A DNA stretch of 64,000 nucleotides, taken from Collybiopsis luxurians FD-317 M1. Taxonomy: Eukaryota; Basidiomycota; Agaricomycetes; Agaricales; Omphalotaceae. The translations under genes and the position numbers were made by a program. The notes below the pieces were generated by a model that saw only the letters and a list, made by a program, of their open reading frames with translations, made no database searches and was not told the DNA's origin. Below are positions 54,029 through 64,000 of this stretch, in pieces (the stretch's first letter is position 1; every line of letters starts with the position of its first letter). The stretch lies in contig KN834828.1 in NCBI GenBank assembly GCA_000827265.1, positions 187,977 through 251,976 on the forward strand, in the 5' to 3' direction.

Positions 54029-54591
54029 ATGTCCTCACCTTCTCCATTCAACTCTGTTTCATTCCTTGATCATCTTGCTGATGCTGCTGAGAATATCTCT
54101 CAAGTTGTATCTGATCAGGATGTCCTTGTGAACCAAGCTTATTGTGAGTTTGGGCAATTACAGAGGGTTGTTGAGAGCCAGTCTAATGAGATTCACAAGT
54201 TGCAAGAACTTGTGAGCCAATCCACTCAGGAATTTGATGGTAAAATGCTCGAGTTGTCTGTAGGTCTTTTTGACTTGTTGTAGGGTTTCCATAGCTCACT
54301 GATCATTCCTAGTGAGATGCCCAGGAAGCCAGATATCTTCACAAAACTGCTGAAGTGACCATTAAAGAGCAGGATTGGGTTATTAAGGAGTTGCAAGACT
54401 CTCTTATTGAGTCCCACAATCTCCAACTGGCTGCTGAAGCTTTGGCCCAGGGGCATGGAGTTGAACTATCTCAATTTCACAGTGTTTACAAGGAGCTTTG
54501 TCATCTCTTGAATATTGAAGGTCTGCCCTTGGAACCAGTGACTACTAGCACCATTGCCCCTATGGACATATGTGCTGGTCCTTCAGGTTAG
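54029..54591 (+). pseudogene. aORF2 copy F, C-terminally truncated
   Basis: MSSPSPFNSVSFLDHLADAA opens the first exon, which stays open to SQSTQEFDGKMLELS, then an intron-like stretch as in C/D. The second exon runs TIKEQDWVIKELQDSLIESH to PLEPVTTSTIAPMDI and breaks off at about 54591, where similarity to C ends in unrelated repeat sequence. The position of the TGA in exon 1 of C and D is CAA here (SQSTQ), which is consistent with an ancestral CGA hit on the other strand. Confidence 0.6.
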
Positions 54592-54624
54592 AGAAATCCT
54601 ATGAGACCCTGCAAGAGACAAATG

Positions 54625-55420
54625 TGTTAAGGCATATTCAATACTAGATATTGATGTGAAATTCACCTGCACAATCTCAAAGCCACCTTTCTGTGACATC
54701 TACATTGCTTCCAATGACAAGTTCATCCCTTGACACTTTCCAGTTCAAGAACCCAAAACTTAACTTGATGCAATGGCTGAAAAAGCCAGTCAGTCAAGAT
54801 TAAGGTATAGTGACATTCATATACTCAACAGTAAATACAAGCTACAGAGGGGTAGTCAGAGATACAAATTATTGGTAGATAGTTCAAGTCATTACCTACA
54901 TCGGTCTCAATATCAGGTTGTCTTCCTTGGCTGTTTAGGCCCAATGAAGAAAGTCAGGATTTCCTAAAGTCAAAGTGCTCTTATCCAGTTGCAGCAGGTA
55001 ACTTGATAAGTTCAATGACCCAAAATTCAACTCGATAAGTGGCTGAAAAAGCCAGCTTATCCAGATCAAAGTATAGTGATATTTGTATACTCTTTGGCGA
55101 ATATGACTGCAGGAGACCAAATGTTGAGGCATGTCCATTATTAATATATCAATGTGAATTTACCTTGCACACTCTCAAAGCCACTGTTCCATTTGTCTAC
55201 ATTGCTTCCAATGACAAGTTCATCCCTCAACACTTTTGATCTCATTGACCAGAAATTTGACTTGATAAAGCAGCTGAAAAAGCCAGCCAAACAAGATCAA
55301 GGCATAGCGATATCTGAATACTCCCTGACAAATATGAACTGAAAAGACCTATCAGAGACATGGATTATGATTAGATAGTTCGATTCCTTACCTACACTGC
55401 TCTCAATATAATGTCATTTT
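54625..55420. repeat. Two and a half direct repeats of about 300-330 bp
   Basis: The unit from about 54625 to 54950 (containing CATTGCTTCCAATGACAAGTTCATCCC without break) recurs at about 55118-55420. The middle part (TGGCTGAAAAAGCCAG and TATAGTGATATTTGTATACTC) occurs once more at about 55000-55115. Copies differ by many substitutions. No coding content was recognised. Confidence 0.55.
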
Positions 55421-55762
55421 CCTGAGGTGCCCAACTATGATCCAACCCTCATCTTTGAAAGATTGTTTGGTAATGGAAGAAGTAAACAAGAAGGAGAACA
55501 ACACTGAGTCACCCACAGTACTTGCCAAAATGCCATGTAATTTGAATCAAGATGAGGGAATATACACTTCAGGCAGCCCCATACATATATCATCTTAGAT
55601 AGATCTTGGGCCCCAAGTCAATCTACCTAACTGGTGTCAAATCCCCTTGCCTGCCCAGCACTTTGGGCATCCCCAAGGGGCTGGGAAGGCCCAGTGGTCA
55701 TGCCCACCAAGGACCCCTGGCACCATGGGGGAATGCACTACTACTTGGGCCTCCCACAATTT
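55421..55762. other. Unassigned stretch before the minisatellite
   Basis: No gene supported. GC content rises after 55600 (GGGCATCCCCAAGGGGCTGG is partly palindromic), leading into the repeat array. Confidence 0.3.
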
Positions 55763-55982
55763 TGGCCATGCCCATTAGGTGCGGAACTGCCCAACAGGTT
55801 GGCCATGTCCATTAGGTGTGGAACTGCCCAACAGACTGGCCATGCCCATTGGGTGTGGGACTGCCCAGCAGGTTGGTCATGCCCATACTGCTCATTAAAT
55901 TGGCCATGCCCATTGTGTGTGGGACTGCCCAACTGGTTGGCCATGCCCACACTGCTCAGCAAGTTGGCCATGCCCATCCATT
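55763..55982. repeat. Minisatellite, 37-bp unit with 27-bp variant
   Basis: Units begin TTGGCCATGCCCATT and end with AACTGCCCAACAGG or similar. About seven units are present; two are a shorter variant with ACTGCTCA in the middle, which alternates with the long form in the right half. Confidence 0.8.
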
Positions 55983-56519
55983 CTTATGCTGATTTCACTT
56001 GTTTCTTCAATGCTAGTGTTCCAATGTCTATGTGGTGTACATAGGACATATGAATCCAAAATGTAGCCATGTTTTGCATATATACTATGCAGGTGTAGAT
56101 GTAGATGTATATGTAGGTGTAATAAAATCTATGAATTAGAAATTGTAGCCATGTTAATGTATATAGGTATACATGTAGGTATAATAGTACATATAAATCA
56201 AATAATGTGCCTATGTTTGGCCCTTGTGCATGACAATGCCAATCTTGAACCCTTCTTGACAAACTTAATGATACCCACTACAACGACACTTGGTACTCAG
56301 TCAATTTTGGTGCTTTGAGCCACAATGATTGACTTACATTTACAATGATGAGTGACCTTTCAATCATCATCAGTTAATTCTGATGAGAAACTTGATTATG
56401 ATCAGCTGGTTGATCCTGATCAAAATTCAATCAAAAATAACTTAATCCATAAATGAGATCTTCAAACAAAAATGCATTAAGAACTAATATATATGTATAT
56501 GGTTTCTATTGCTGGTGGT
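55983..56519. other. AT-rich stretch, probable 3' side of the KDZ element
   Basis: Contains an ATGTAGGTGTA/TATAGGTATA low-complexity run (56090-56200) and TGATCAGC-type short inverted words (56390-56440). No coding region. Confidence 0.35.
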
Positions 56520-59500
56520 CTACATGTCCATGTCTATCTCATCTACAGTATCTATTTGAAGGGCATCCAAACATTTGAGTATGCCTGCATCTACCTCATT
56601 CACTTCCTCTTCCTCATCCATTGTTTCTTTGTCTGCCAGATCCCCAAGATTCTCACTGTATAATTCCGCTTTTTGTTTAAGTAGAGCTTCCTCTGAAGGT
56701 CCCCAAGGCGCTAGAGAAGGATCTGGTGGTAAGACTGCCAGAGCCTGGTCCCACATTACACAAAGGCAAGTTAGTTCCCATTGGTGTTCTTCAAGTTGGA
56801 AATGGACACCCTTGTTCCCTGTCAGTCAGCTATAAGTACCAATGCACCGTAATTATGAAACAAAGAATACATACCTGGTCCCTGGGCTACTGAACCCATC
56901 ATATATTCCACAACTCGCCACTCCTCAGACATCCACTGTCGAAGTGCTCGCTGCTCGTAGCGCAAGCGCTCAAGCTCCTTGTCACATCTATCTTGCACCA
57001 AGATACCCTGTATACCCTTCCTTACAGCACCATTGCATAGCCACAATGGTGGTCATTCAAGATCAGTGGTTTCATCTAAACCCACATTCTGCCAGATTTC
57101 ATTGTCGACATTAAGGTTGAAGAGGTCTTTCATCAGAATGGGGCATGGTGCCAAAGCGTTTTGAGGCGCTTGCTTCTTCTGTATGGCTTCAATGACTTTG
57201 GCACAAAGCGCATTATACTTTCTTGCAAGACTCTGAATACCAGGGTCTCATCATTTGATTGTATCCTCAGTATGTTCATGTAATTTACGCTCTATCACCA
57301 AATCAGTAAAGAGCAAAAAGAAGGGACTCGCATTTTTGACATAACACTGAATTGCTGGCACCTGAATGTCCATTCAATTTGGTCATATTCAAATTTACAG
57401 GCAATGAGCTTTTCATGCAAATGAATCATCAATGCTAGGAGATTCATGCGCAGGGTGAGGAATGGGTCAGTGGCCAATTTTCAGTAGTCCTTGTGGCCTT
57501 TGGCTCCTAATATTTGCTCCAGTTTCTGGAGCACCTCCTTGGTTTTGGCTAACTTTCCACTCACTTTCTCAAGTTCCGCTTCATCTTCTGCAACTTCGTA
57601 TTTGGCCAATGTCAGATTTGCAAGCTTCTCTTGTAGCACTACAGCCTGGTCATGAAGAGTGTCCTGAGACCTTCTAAGGTTCACAGTGTTCTTGACAGCT
57701 TTGCTTCCGGCTTGTTTCAATTGCCCTAATATAAATTCTTCAGTCCAAAGGAAACCCTTTAAAATTTGGGCCCTCACATGGAAGGGGTCAGGTCTGTACT
57801 TTGCACTGCTTCTCCCACTCCAGTCATAGAGAAGATGCAGCTTGACCAGACACCCAAACATCCTTTTCTGCCTCCAGATGTTTTTCGAGGGCATGAGACC
57901 ATTGTCTCGCTATCCATTTCCCCAAACCTTGCAGACTTTCTCAATCCGAGAACTGTATTTGATGATCCAAAGTGTTGATCTGAGTGTTATACTGTGACAA
58001 ATATATCAAAATCTTGGTCAGATTTGTGAGTAGGCAAAGAAAGCATGAGCAACTTACCCCACACACTTGCAGATACGGGATGAGTCAGCTCAGAGAGTGC
58101 CACAGCCTTTCACACCCCTCACCATCCGTCAAACCAAACCCTATCAACTTCCTAGGGTGATACACACATTGACATGCCCAACTGCACCTGTAAGCATGAA
58201 AGACTGAGATAGCAAATGCTATATGGTTGAGATATTCCTTCAAGAATCCCCATTTGATACAACTTCAATTCAGAGTACATGCAACATCATACAAAAGTCC
58301 GATTCTGTAACAAGCCAGAAGATGTTCCAAAAGAGTTTCAATGAGAGCGAACGTGTAGTGCTGGCATTCACCTGGGGATGTCATATTGATCAGCCACAGA
58401 ACTCAATTGTGTCAGCATAAAAGGCCCATGACCACTGTACAGTCAAAGAACTTGGTGCTGGCTTTTTCTTGGGCTCTGTCAGCAGCTGTGAAACTTCTTT
58501 TGCACCCATCGAGGACTGAGTTTGGAACTTTGAGCAGGCCTTTGAAGCTGTCAACACTTTGACATCTGATTTTGCCTCATTTTTGCTATGATCTGGTCAG
58601 ACTTGAGCTACAAATTCTTCCCATCTTCATGCTTCTGATTCTGGGATGAATACTGTGTCTGGATGGTCTCAAGGTGGATCTTGGGTTTTCTACCTGTTGT
58701 GCTTCTGTGTGAAGCAGGCGTCAATGCAAACCAGGACATCAAAACTGAAGAAGGTCATCAGCTTCAGCTATACCTTTATTGATTCTAGTTGACACTTACG
58801 CATTGTCAGGGTCCCGCTGACCACTGAAACACAGCAGACATTAGCTTCGGAGGTACTCACTAGGTCTTGAAAGTGGTACTTTGCTCTTGGTATCTGTGCA
58901 GCAATGTTTCCAGTCCTCATCCTCCTCGTTCGGTAGAGGTGCAAGTTGAGAAGGAGGAGATGATGATGGTAGAGGCAAAGGTGGAGGCAGAGGAGGGGAA
59001 GTGGGTAGAGAGAAAGGCAGTAAAGACAAACACAGAGCATCTTCAGCGGGCACAAAATTCTCCTGAACCTCATCATCCGTCACATTATTCGATTTGTCTC
59101 CCACAAGAGAGGCCTCATGGTGCAATAAAGACCCTCAAGATGCATGTAAATTGGTATCAATGAATTTTTTTAATTCTTCCTGCAGCATGTTGTACTATTG
59201 TAAGGCACTGGAAAATCTGCGTCGCAGAGGATCCTAGAAAAATGTCAGAGTATTGAACAAAGACCATCAATGCTAACTGACTTTGCCCATCAGGTGATAC
59301 CCTTGTTTTTGCAAGAACTGTTCAAGCGCACCACACCACGCAGTGTTGTTAGGTGAAATTCGCAGGAAGAGCATGGTAACAAACTCCAGCACTTGCATCT
59401 CAACTGCAAGGCTCAGATCTATAGGTGCACAAGGGAACAAGCCTCTTGCTACCAACTGATCCATGATGGGGCAACATGTGCATGTCACCAGAGCAATTTG

Positions 59501-59545
59501 TTTGATCTCTACATGCACTCTGTTTAGATAAATATTGGCTAAAAG
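56520..59545 (-). pseudogene. KDZ (Kyakuja-Dileera-Zisupton) transposase, decayed and interrupted
   Basis: Read on the minus strand from 59545: GLFPCAPIDLSLAVEMQVLE and NTAWCGALEQFLQKQGYHL (the CxC-type N-terminal region); PSEYLRS followed by CLLCFSGQRDPDNA (about 58860-58790); LVCIDACFTQKHN, then DPP and DHPDTVFIP (about 58720-58630); a weak middle region; then DPFHVRAQILKGFLWTEEFI, a Glu/Leu-rich coiled coil, DPFLTLRMNLLALMIHLHEK, KYNALCAKVIEAIQKKQAP, LFNLNVDNEIWQNVG, WLCNGAVRKGIQGILVQDRC and LRYEQRALRQWMSEEWRVVE. This is the order of KDZ transposases, DNA transposons of basidiomycetes with large multi-exon proteins. Stops and frame changes are scattered. The N-terminus is cut by the LTR of element E at 59546; the rest would lie beyond the window. 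Confidence 0.75.
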
Positions 59546-60281
59546 TGTTAGGACCTTCTCTTTATTAGGATGATTCCTCAGAAGAGTCGTAATTGAAAGG
59601 GTATTAAGCTGTGGCCAAGATAGATTATGCACAGGGAGGGCGCTATGTACAAAGTCTGTATGGTTTTGAAGTTATAAATGATAGGACTCGTCCTAGGGCG
59701 TCGCCTGGATTTGCAGTTATTCTGTATAACTGGCGAGACAGTCGAGTCAGTATTAGACATTATAATACCGATGTAACTTGTAGGATTAGTGACTCGGTAC
59801 CAATAGTTCCTACAAGTTGGAATATTTGAGACAACGGCTACAAATAGGTCTCATCAATTGATTTGACAAGGAAGGATCTTACTAAGGACTGGTGGCTCAT
59901 TGCCAACAGGGTTTGCATCCCTTGGTGCTAGGCAGAAACATTCTATCGCAACGGGAAAGACATCAATTTACAGAACAAGGAACAGAAAACTAGACAAAAA
60001 ACATGACAAGATCAAAGTAAAGGTAATAACACCATCAGTGTGAGAAGTCAATAGTCCAGGCTTAAATAGGTAAATTGGGTGTCATTGATATGATGTAAGC
60101 ATGAGTAATAAGGAGTCAGATGCACGAGAGGACTTAGTATGCGTATCATGGGGAGGGTGTTTTGTGTCACAAGATACATACTTGGAAAGAAAAATGTGAA
60201 GACTAGATGTGCCGAATGGGGAAACATGTGTCAAAAGGGGTACCGTTGAGAAGAGTGAAGAAAACTGCCTAGGGCATAACA
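59546..60281 (-). repeat. 3' LTR of element E
   Basis: On the minus strand it runs from TGTTATGCCCTAGG to AAGGTCCTAACA, 736 bp, with the same end sequences as the LTRs of the compound element but little similarity in the first half. A TATTTAAG box and GATGGTGTTATTACC lie in the positions of the TATA box and presumed RNA start of LTR 1. It is inserted in the KDZ transposase; the flanking five bases on the minus strand are CTTTT, which should recur beyond the 5' LTR outside the window. Confidence 0.8.
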
Positions 60282-60284
60282 TTA

Positions 60285-60291
60285 CCCCCCC
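60285..60291 (-). promoter_or_regulatory. Polypurine tract of element E
   Basis: On the minus strand GGGGGGGTAATG directly precedes the LTR. The sequence before it (GGGCTCAAGGACCTAGG) is conserved with copies C and D. Confidence 0.7.
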
Positions 60292-60413
60292 TAGGTCCTT
60301 GAGCCCTCAAAAGGACGCATTGCGACGCATCAGCGACTTGGTGTCGTGACATTCTGGACCCAGATAAGGTTCAGATCTGCTGGTCAAGGCATTGGTTTTT
60401 CCTCGATTGCCTT

Positions 60414-60420
60414 TATATAA
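60414..60420 (+). promoter_or_regulatory. TATA box of antisense gene aORF1, element E
   Basis: TATATAA, 57 bp before the start codon at 60471, matching the spacing in copies C and D. Confidence 0.6.
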
Positions 60421-60470
60421 GGCTTCCAACCCTGGATTTTTTCTAAGTCCATTCTTTCTTCTCAACCATC

Positions 60471-62324
60471 ATGTTGTCCCCCCATTCTGTCTCCCAACCC
60501 AGGCTGGTCTTTAAACTTCCTCCCTATATGACACCTACAGCTTCATCCTTGCGGTCTCAGGTAGCCTTGGACACCCATTCTACTGGGTTAATTCCATTGT
60601 TCAACTGCCTCGTCCACCTTCCTTCTGATGCGAAGAAGAAATGCCACCTGGCTTTTGCAAGTAGCGCAGGACTTTCGTATCCATCCCTTCCCGTCGACTC
60701 CATATCCCCATTCTCTTTGCCAGACACTTTACAGACTATCTATGATGATGCATATCTTGGCAATGCAAGTCCCGAGTCTTTGACATCGTCTGACTTGTTG
60801 GAGTGGCAAATAATCTTCCAGGGTTTCTCACCATGCGAGTACTGCAAGTCGCATGGTTTGTCAGAGTCATGCCACATTCATCCTGATTCCATATTCTGCG
60901 CTACGTGTGAACACAACTATCCATTGGCAAAGAAGTCATGCTCCTTCAAGAACGTTTTCTGACTTCTCCAATTTCATATCCTCGCAAAGCTTCCTATCGT
61001 TGTCGCTCACCATATCGTAGAGGAGAAGGCTTCATATATTATTTGTCCCATGGAGTGGAGGACTCTGGTAGAGTCCTTATCTCGAATCAGTTATTACCAG
61101 GAGCATCCGGAGGAGTTGGGTTTAGAGACACCAAATCAGAAACAGGCCAGTAAGTCTCAATCATTTATGCTCCCTCTTCCATCTAATTATTAGTAGTGGT
61201 ATCCTCTAAAGCCTTTAAGAGGAGTCAAAAGCGAAGACAAGTTGCCAAGTCTCCCAGTCCAGTCCCACCCTCCTCTCATCAGCCTCCTATGCATGAGTCG
61301 CCAGACGCAGATGTCATGGAGTTGGCTTACCCTCCCCCTTCCCCGCTGAATCAACTTTCCACTTCCGTTTTCCAGCCTGCGTCCCCTTCCATGCCTATTG
61401 ACTCAGACCCTCGTGTGTTCTGGGACTTGTCTGGACTTAAAGTTTGGTTTTTTAACAAGATTGTGGATGTTTCCTTGAAGGTGGTAGATCAGTCTTGTCA
61501 CGAGGCCGGTCCATCTCATTTCTTTCTTTGCTAGCTTCCTCTAATCGGTTCCCCCTTAGCTTTGCAAAAGGTGTTTGAAAGGATGGAGTCCCACATGGCT
61601 TCCTTACTCGCTGGTCCTGGGAAGATTTTGACTGAGATGGACCTTTGGCACATAGTCAATATTGTGGTAGCCCAAGCATTCACTACAATTGATGAACAAT
61701 TGGTACATGACGCCATCCTCTTTTTTCATTTCCTCCTTCTGATTTCTCCGTTATTCCATTTCTCTCTCTGTAGCACAAGTATCCCAACCTTCTACCCTCT
61801 CACGATGACCATGCAACTATCTCGTCTCTTTCCCACACCTTAATGGCATTACTTAGCAACTTGACTCATATTATCGACGATCAGCAAGGGAAGCTTATCA
61901 AGGCGTATTGGGACATTGCAGGTTTGAAGGATTTGGTGAAGGAGCTTCAAGAGAGGTTAGCTGCAGAAGGTGGACGGGTCCAATCTGCAGAGGAGGAACT
62001 GGGACAACTCCGGAAGTTTGTTATGGAGTACATGGCGTTATCAGCTCAGTCGGTGAGTTTCCTTTTCTTTCCTTCTTTCTATTATTCCATACTGACTGAC
62101 ATGGTTCCTAGGAACTTAGTAACCTTCATCATCAATTTGAGGAGCAAGAGCTCAGTCTGGGCTTGTCACAGACTTGTGTCGTTGAGTTAGAGAGGAGGTT
62201 GGAGGAGTCAGAAAGGGAAAACAGGGAGCGGGACGAGGAGTTGACTCATCTTTGTCACTTTGTTACTTCAATCCAGGGACAATTCACTGCAGTTTCCCCT
62301 AATAAACCTACTTCCTCCTCGTAG
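60471..62324 (+). pseudogene. Antisense gene aORF1 of element E, near-intact, one TGA
   Basis: Exons 60471-61149, 61197-61496, 61560-61702, 61774-62052 and 62112-62324 (679, 300, 143, 279, 213 bp) join in frame into 537 residues, with phases 1, 1, 0, 0 as in C. Exon 3 has the same length as in C and D. The only interruption is TGA at 60960-60962 after CSFKNVF. The Cys cluster is conserved (CEYCKSHGLSESCHIH, then CATCEHNYPLAKKSCSFK), as are LLQFHILAKLP, the acidic exon 2 ending in GLKVWFF, the coiled-coil exons 4-5 and the KPTSSS end. Many other positions differ from C/D, so the shared exon plan argues for selection on the protein. It lies opposite to the element's gag-pol. The donor of intron 2 is the least certain (GTCACG). 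Confidence 0.7.
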
Positions 62325-62698
62325 AACTTTCCTTCTTGGATATTTTTTAGTTGTACTTGTATTAGTTTTATCTCAATTGGTGTCCCTTCACCAAATAAAG
62401 GTCTATTCTTCCTGATCAACCATGGATTCGTGTGCATGAACCTAGGAATGAAAATTTGATCACTGCATGAGGCACAGCGAATCAAGTACATGGGGTGTCA
62501 TGACTCAGGGCACTGAGCAGGGTTCTGATTACTCTGGGTTCGAGAAGATGTGGAGTGTGAAAGTCTGATACAATATGCAGCGAGAAGAACATGTATCGAT
62601 GATTTCTTCCTAATCAAGTTAGAGTGGATTTTTCTGCGAGTCAATAAAAAGCCCTTTGTTCAACTCGTATCGACATCCTCTTCTAAAGATCCCCTGAT
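62325..62698 (+). promoter_or_regulatory. Spacer between aORF1 and aORF2 in element E
   Basis: Contains AAATAAAGG near 62393, a candidate polyadenylation signal of aORF1, and would also hold the promoter of aORF2. The matching spacer in C is 301 bp. Confidence 0.35.
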
Positions 62699-63655
62699 AT
62701 GTCCTCTGAGTCCTTTGCTAGTCTCAACATCCTATTCGACCGTCTTGTTCACTCTAGTGAGACTGCTGCTGAGGTAGCTTCCGATAGGGAGCATCTTGTA
62801 GCACATGCTCGTCAATATTGTCTAGACCTTTGTGAAGCCAATGTCAGGCTCAACGAGGAAAATAATGAGTTATGGGGGTTGCTAGTCAAATCTCGAACAG
62901 CTCTCTCGAGACAGCAATATGAGAATTCCATGAGTGGTTTCTGTATGGCCTCTTTTGAAATGAGACCAATCCTCTATCAGATTGACATGGTAGGAGTCAA
63001 AACCCTTCACGAGTCAGCGAATAAAGTCATTTGTGAACAGAAAATGATCATTAGAGATCTTCAGGCCTCTCTTTCCAACTCCGACTCGACTCAAGTCGCT
63101 GCTGAAGCTATAGTGCAGTGTCAGGAAGAGCAGTTGTCTCAATTCCACCAGATGTCGCAAGACATGCAATGTATTCTGGGGGTAGATCTTTCCCAGATGT
63201 CGAATGAGGGAAGTTCTACTGTAGCACCTATGGATGTCTGGCTCGAGACTCCCTCCAACATTCCTCTTGCTCCTGCTGATACTCCTTCAGCACTCAATAC
63301 TTGGGCTGACAAAATTCCTACTCCTCCCCCTGGAATCCTACCTCGTACCATTGTTGAGGTGGATGGTGAGTCTCCTGTTGTCATTTTCTTCTCCGGGCAT
63401 ACCCATGAGTACTTTGTTCAAGTCAACGACACTCCTTTGACCTATGCTCTCATTGAGAAGTCTGAAGAGGAGCTTGCAAAACCTGAACTTCATATGTCTC
63501 TAGGAATGCAGGATATTTGCGAGAAGATGCAGATTGATAGGGCAGAAGATCTCTACAGTTGAGACTTGGAGGAGTTGTTTGGGATATCCAGTGATGAGTA
63601 TCTCGAGTACCCTGAGTACAACAACTCAATCAATTATTCCAACGAGTCAGTGTGA
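62699..63655 (+). pseudogene. Antisense gene aORF2 of element E, one TGA near the end
   Basis: Open from MSSESFASLNILFDRLVHSS to 63562; reading past TGA at 63560-63562 it continues DLEELFGISSDEYLEY to 63655. A 51-bp intron candidate (62943-62993, GTATGG to GGTAG) lies where C and D have their 53-bp intron; its length is a multiple of three, so the frame stays open with or without splicing. If spliced, the junction codon would be TGA, possibly a former CGA. Conserved with C/D: ASLNILFDRLxxSxETA, CEQKMIIRDLQASL, QLSQFHQM, STVAPMDVW, SPVVIFFSGHTHEYFVQV, LTYALIEKSEEELAKPELHM and DLYS. The strict conservation of the C-terminal third points to a folded domain of unknown function. Confidence 0.65.
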
Positions 63656-63855
63656 GTCGAGATCCTTCACAAAACGAGTCTTCTAGCAGTTTTCGGCACA
63701 AAATCCTGTACCATAGTCTCCTCGATATACCTATATGCTTCCCGAATTCAAATATGCATCCAAAAATCATTAAAAGTAGGCTTTAAAATTCAAAGAACAG
63801 TAAAAATCATAGCAAAACATGAAAATGAAACTGAAATCTTGGAGTACAGCTTTTA

Positions 63856-63865
63856 CCCCCCCTTT
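63856..63865 (-). promoter_or_regulatory. Internal polypurine tract of element E
   Basis: On the minus strand TTAAAGGGGGGGTAAAAGC, identical in core to the tracts after pol in C and D. Confidence 0.5.
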
Positions 63866-63902
63866 AAGGTTGAGGTTTCTATTTTTGTGGATTTTCTTCT
63901 TT

Positions 63903-64000
63903 TCAGCTCGTCGTTTTGAGCGTGTGTCAAAGCTCTCTTTCCTCCTCATCTTGTGTTGCCAGCACTTCCAATTCTTGTAGTAATTCCTGTGGCAGCTTCT
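63903..64000 (-). pseudogene. Pol of element E, C-terminal end (runs off window)
   Basis: On the minus strand the sequence reads KLPQELLQELEVLATQDEEE then REL, a TGA, HTLKTTS and a stop. It matches the end of pol in C and D, which reads KLPLELLKELESLALQDEEE. This shows that element E lies on the minus strand with its main body beyond the window. Confidence 0.65.

Overview
The window reads as repeat-dense DNA from a filamentous basidiomycete, probably an Agaricomycete with a large transposon-rich genome. The evidence is the mix of Plavaka, KDZ (with a CxC-type N-terminal region), hAT, Ngaro-type tyrosine-recombinase and Ty3 chromodomain elements, and introns of about 50-60 bp. I cannot name the species. 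Only one ordinary host-like gene is visible (552-1541), plus the first exon of a Myb/SANT-like gene leaving the left edge. Positions 50359-50758 are a run of 400 N.

Layout. 1-1.5 kb: gene fragments. 3.1-4.1 kb: truncated Plavaka transposase. 4.7-8.7 kb: two copies of a 359-bp LTR-like repeat with decayed gag-like remnants. 8.7-10.8 kb: an LTR and a decayed Ty3 gag with collagen-like repeats (element A). 11.3-15.1 kb: a complete but dead hAT transposon with perfect 8-bp target duplications. 15.2-20.4 kb: a fairly young Ngaro-type retroelement (gag, RT/RNase H, tyrosine recombinase). 20.8-25.9 kb: an old 5'-truncated Ty3 element (B). 26.7-51.4 kb: a DNA element marked by about 140-bp inverted termini, split by a 22.3-kb compound LTR retrotransposon (27228-49566; three LTRs, two internal copies C and D, 5-bp target duplication ACAGG). 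52.1-54.6 kb: a decayed fragment (F) of the same retrotransposon family. 54.6-56.0 kb: tandem repeats. 56.5-59.5 kb: decayed KDZ transposase, interrupted by the LTR of another family member (E, minus strand, 59546 to the window end).

The most interesting system is carried by family C/D/E/F. These are chromodomain Ty3 elements in which a roughly 3.5-kb module between pol and the 3' LTR holds two spliced genes on the opposite strand (called aORF1 and aORF2 here). Exon structure is shared between copies whose proteins have diverged strongly: five exons in aORF1, the first 679-691 bp long and the third exactly 143 bp in all three copies. A TATA box lies about 55 bp upstream of the start codon in each, and a polypurine tract sits at each end of the module. 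The antisense orientation lets introns survive the RNA stage of retrotransposition. aORF1 combines a conserved six-cysteine cluster with coiled-coil exons; aORF2 has a helical N-terminal half and a conserved acidic C-terminal domain. I recognise neither. The 5' LTR is followed by a 12-nt sequence complementary to the predicted 5' end of the transcript, the arrangement used for self-primed reverse transcription by Tf1.

The retroelements have decayed largely through CpG loss. In copy C all nine internal gag stops are TGA, and comparison with D shows CGA as the ancestral codon at several sites, hit on either strand. This fits cytosine methylation and deamination of transposons.
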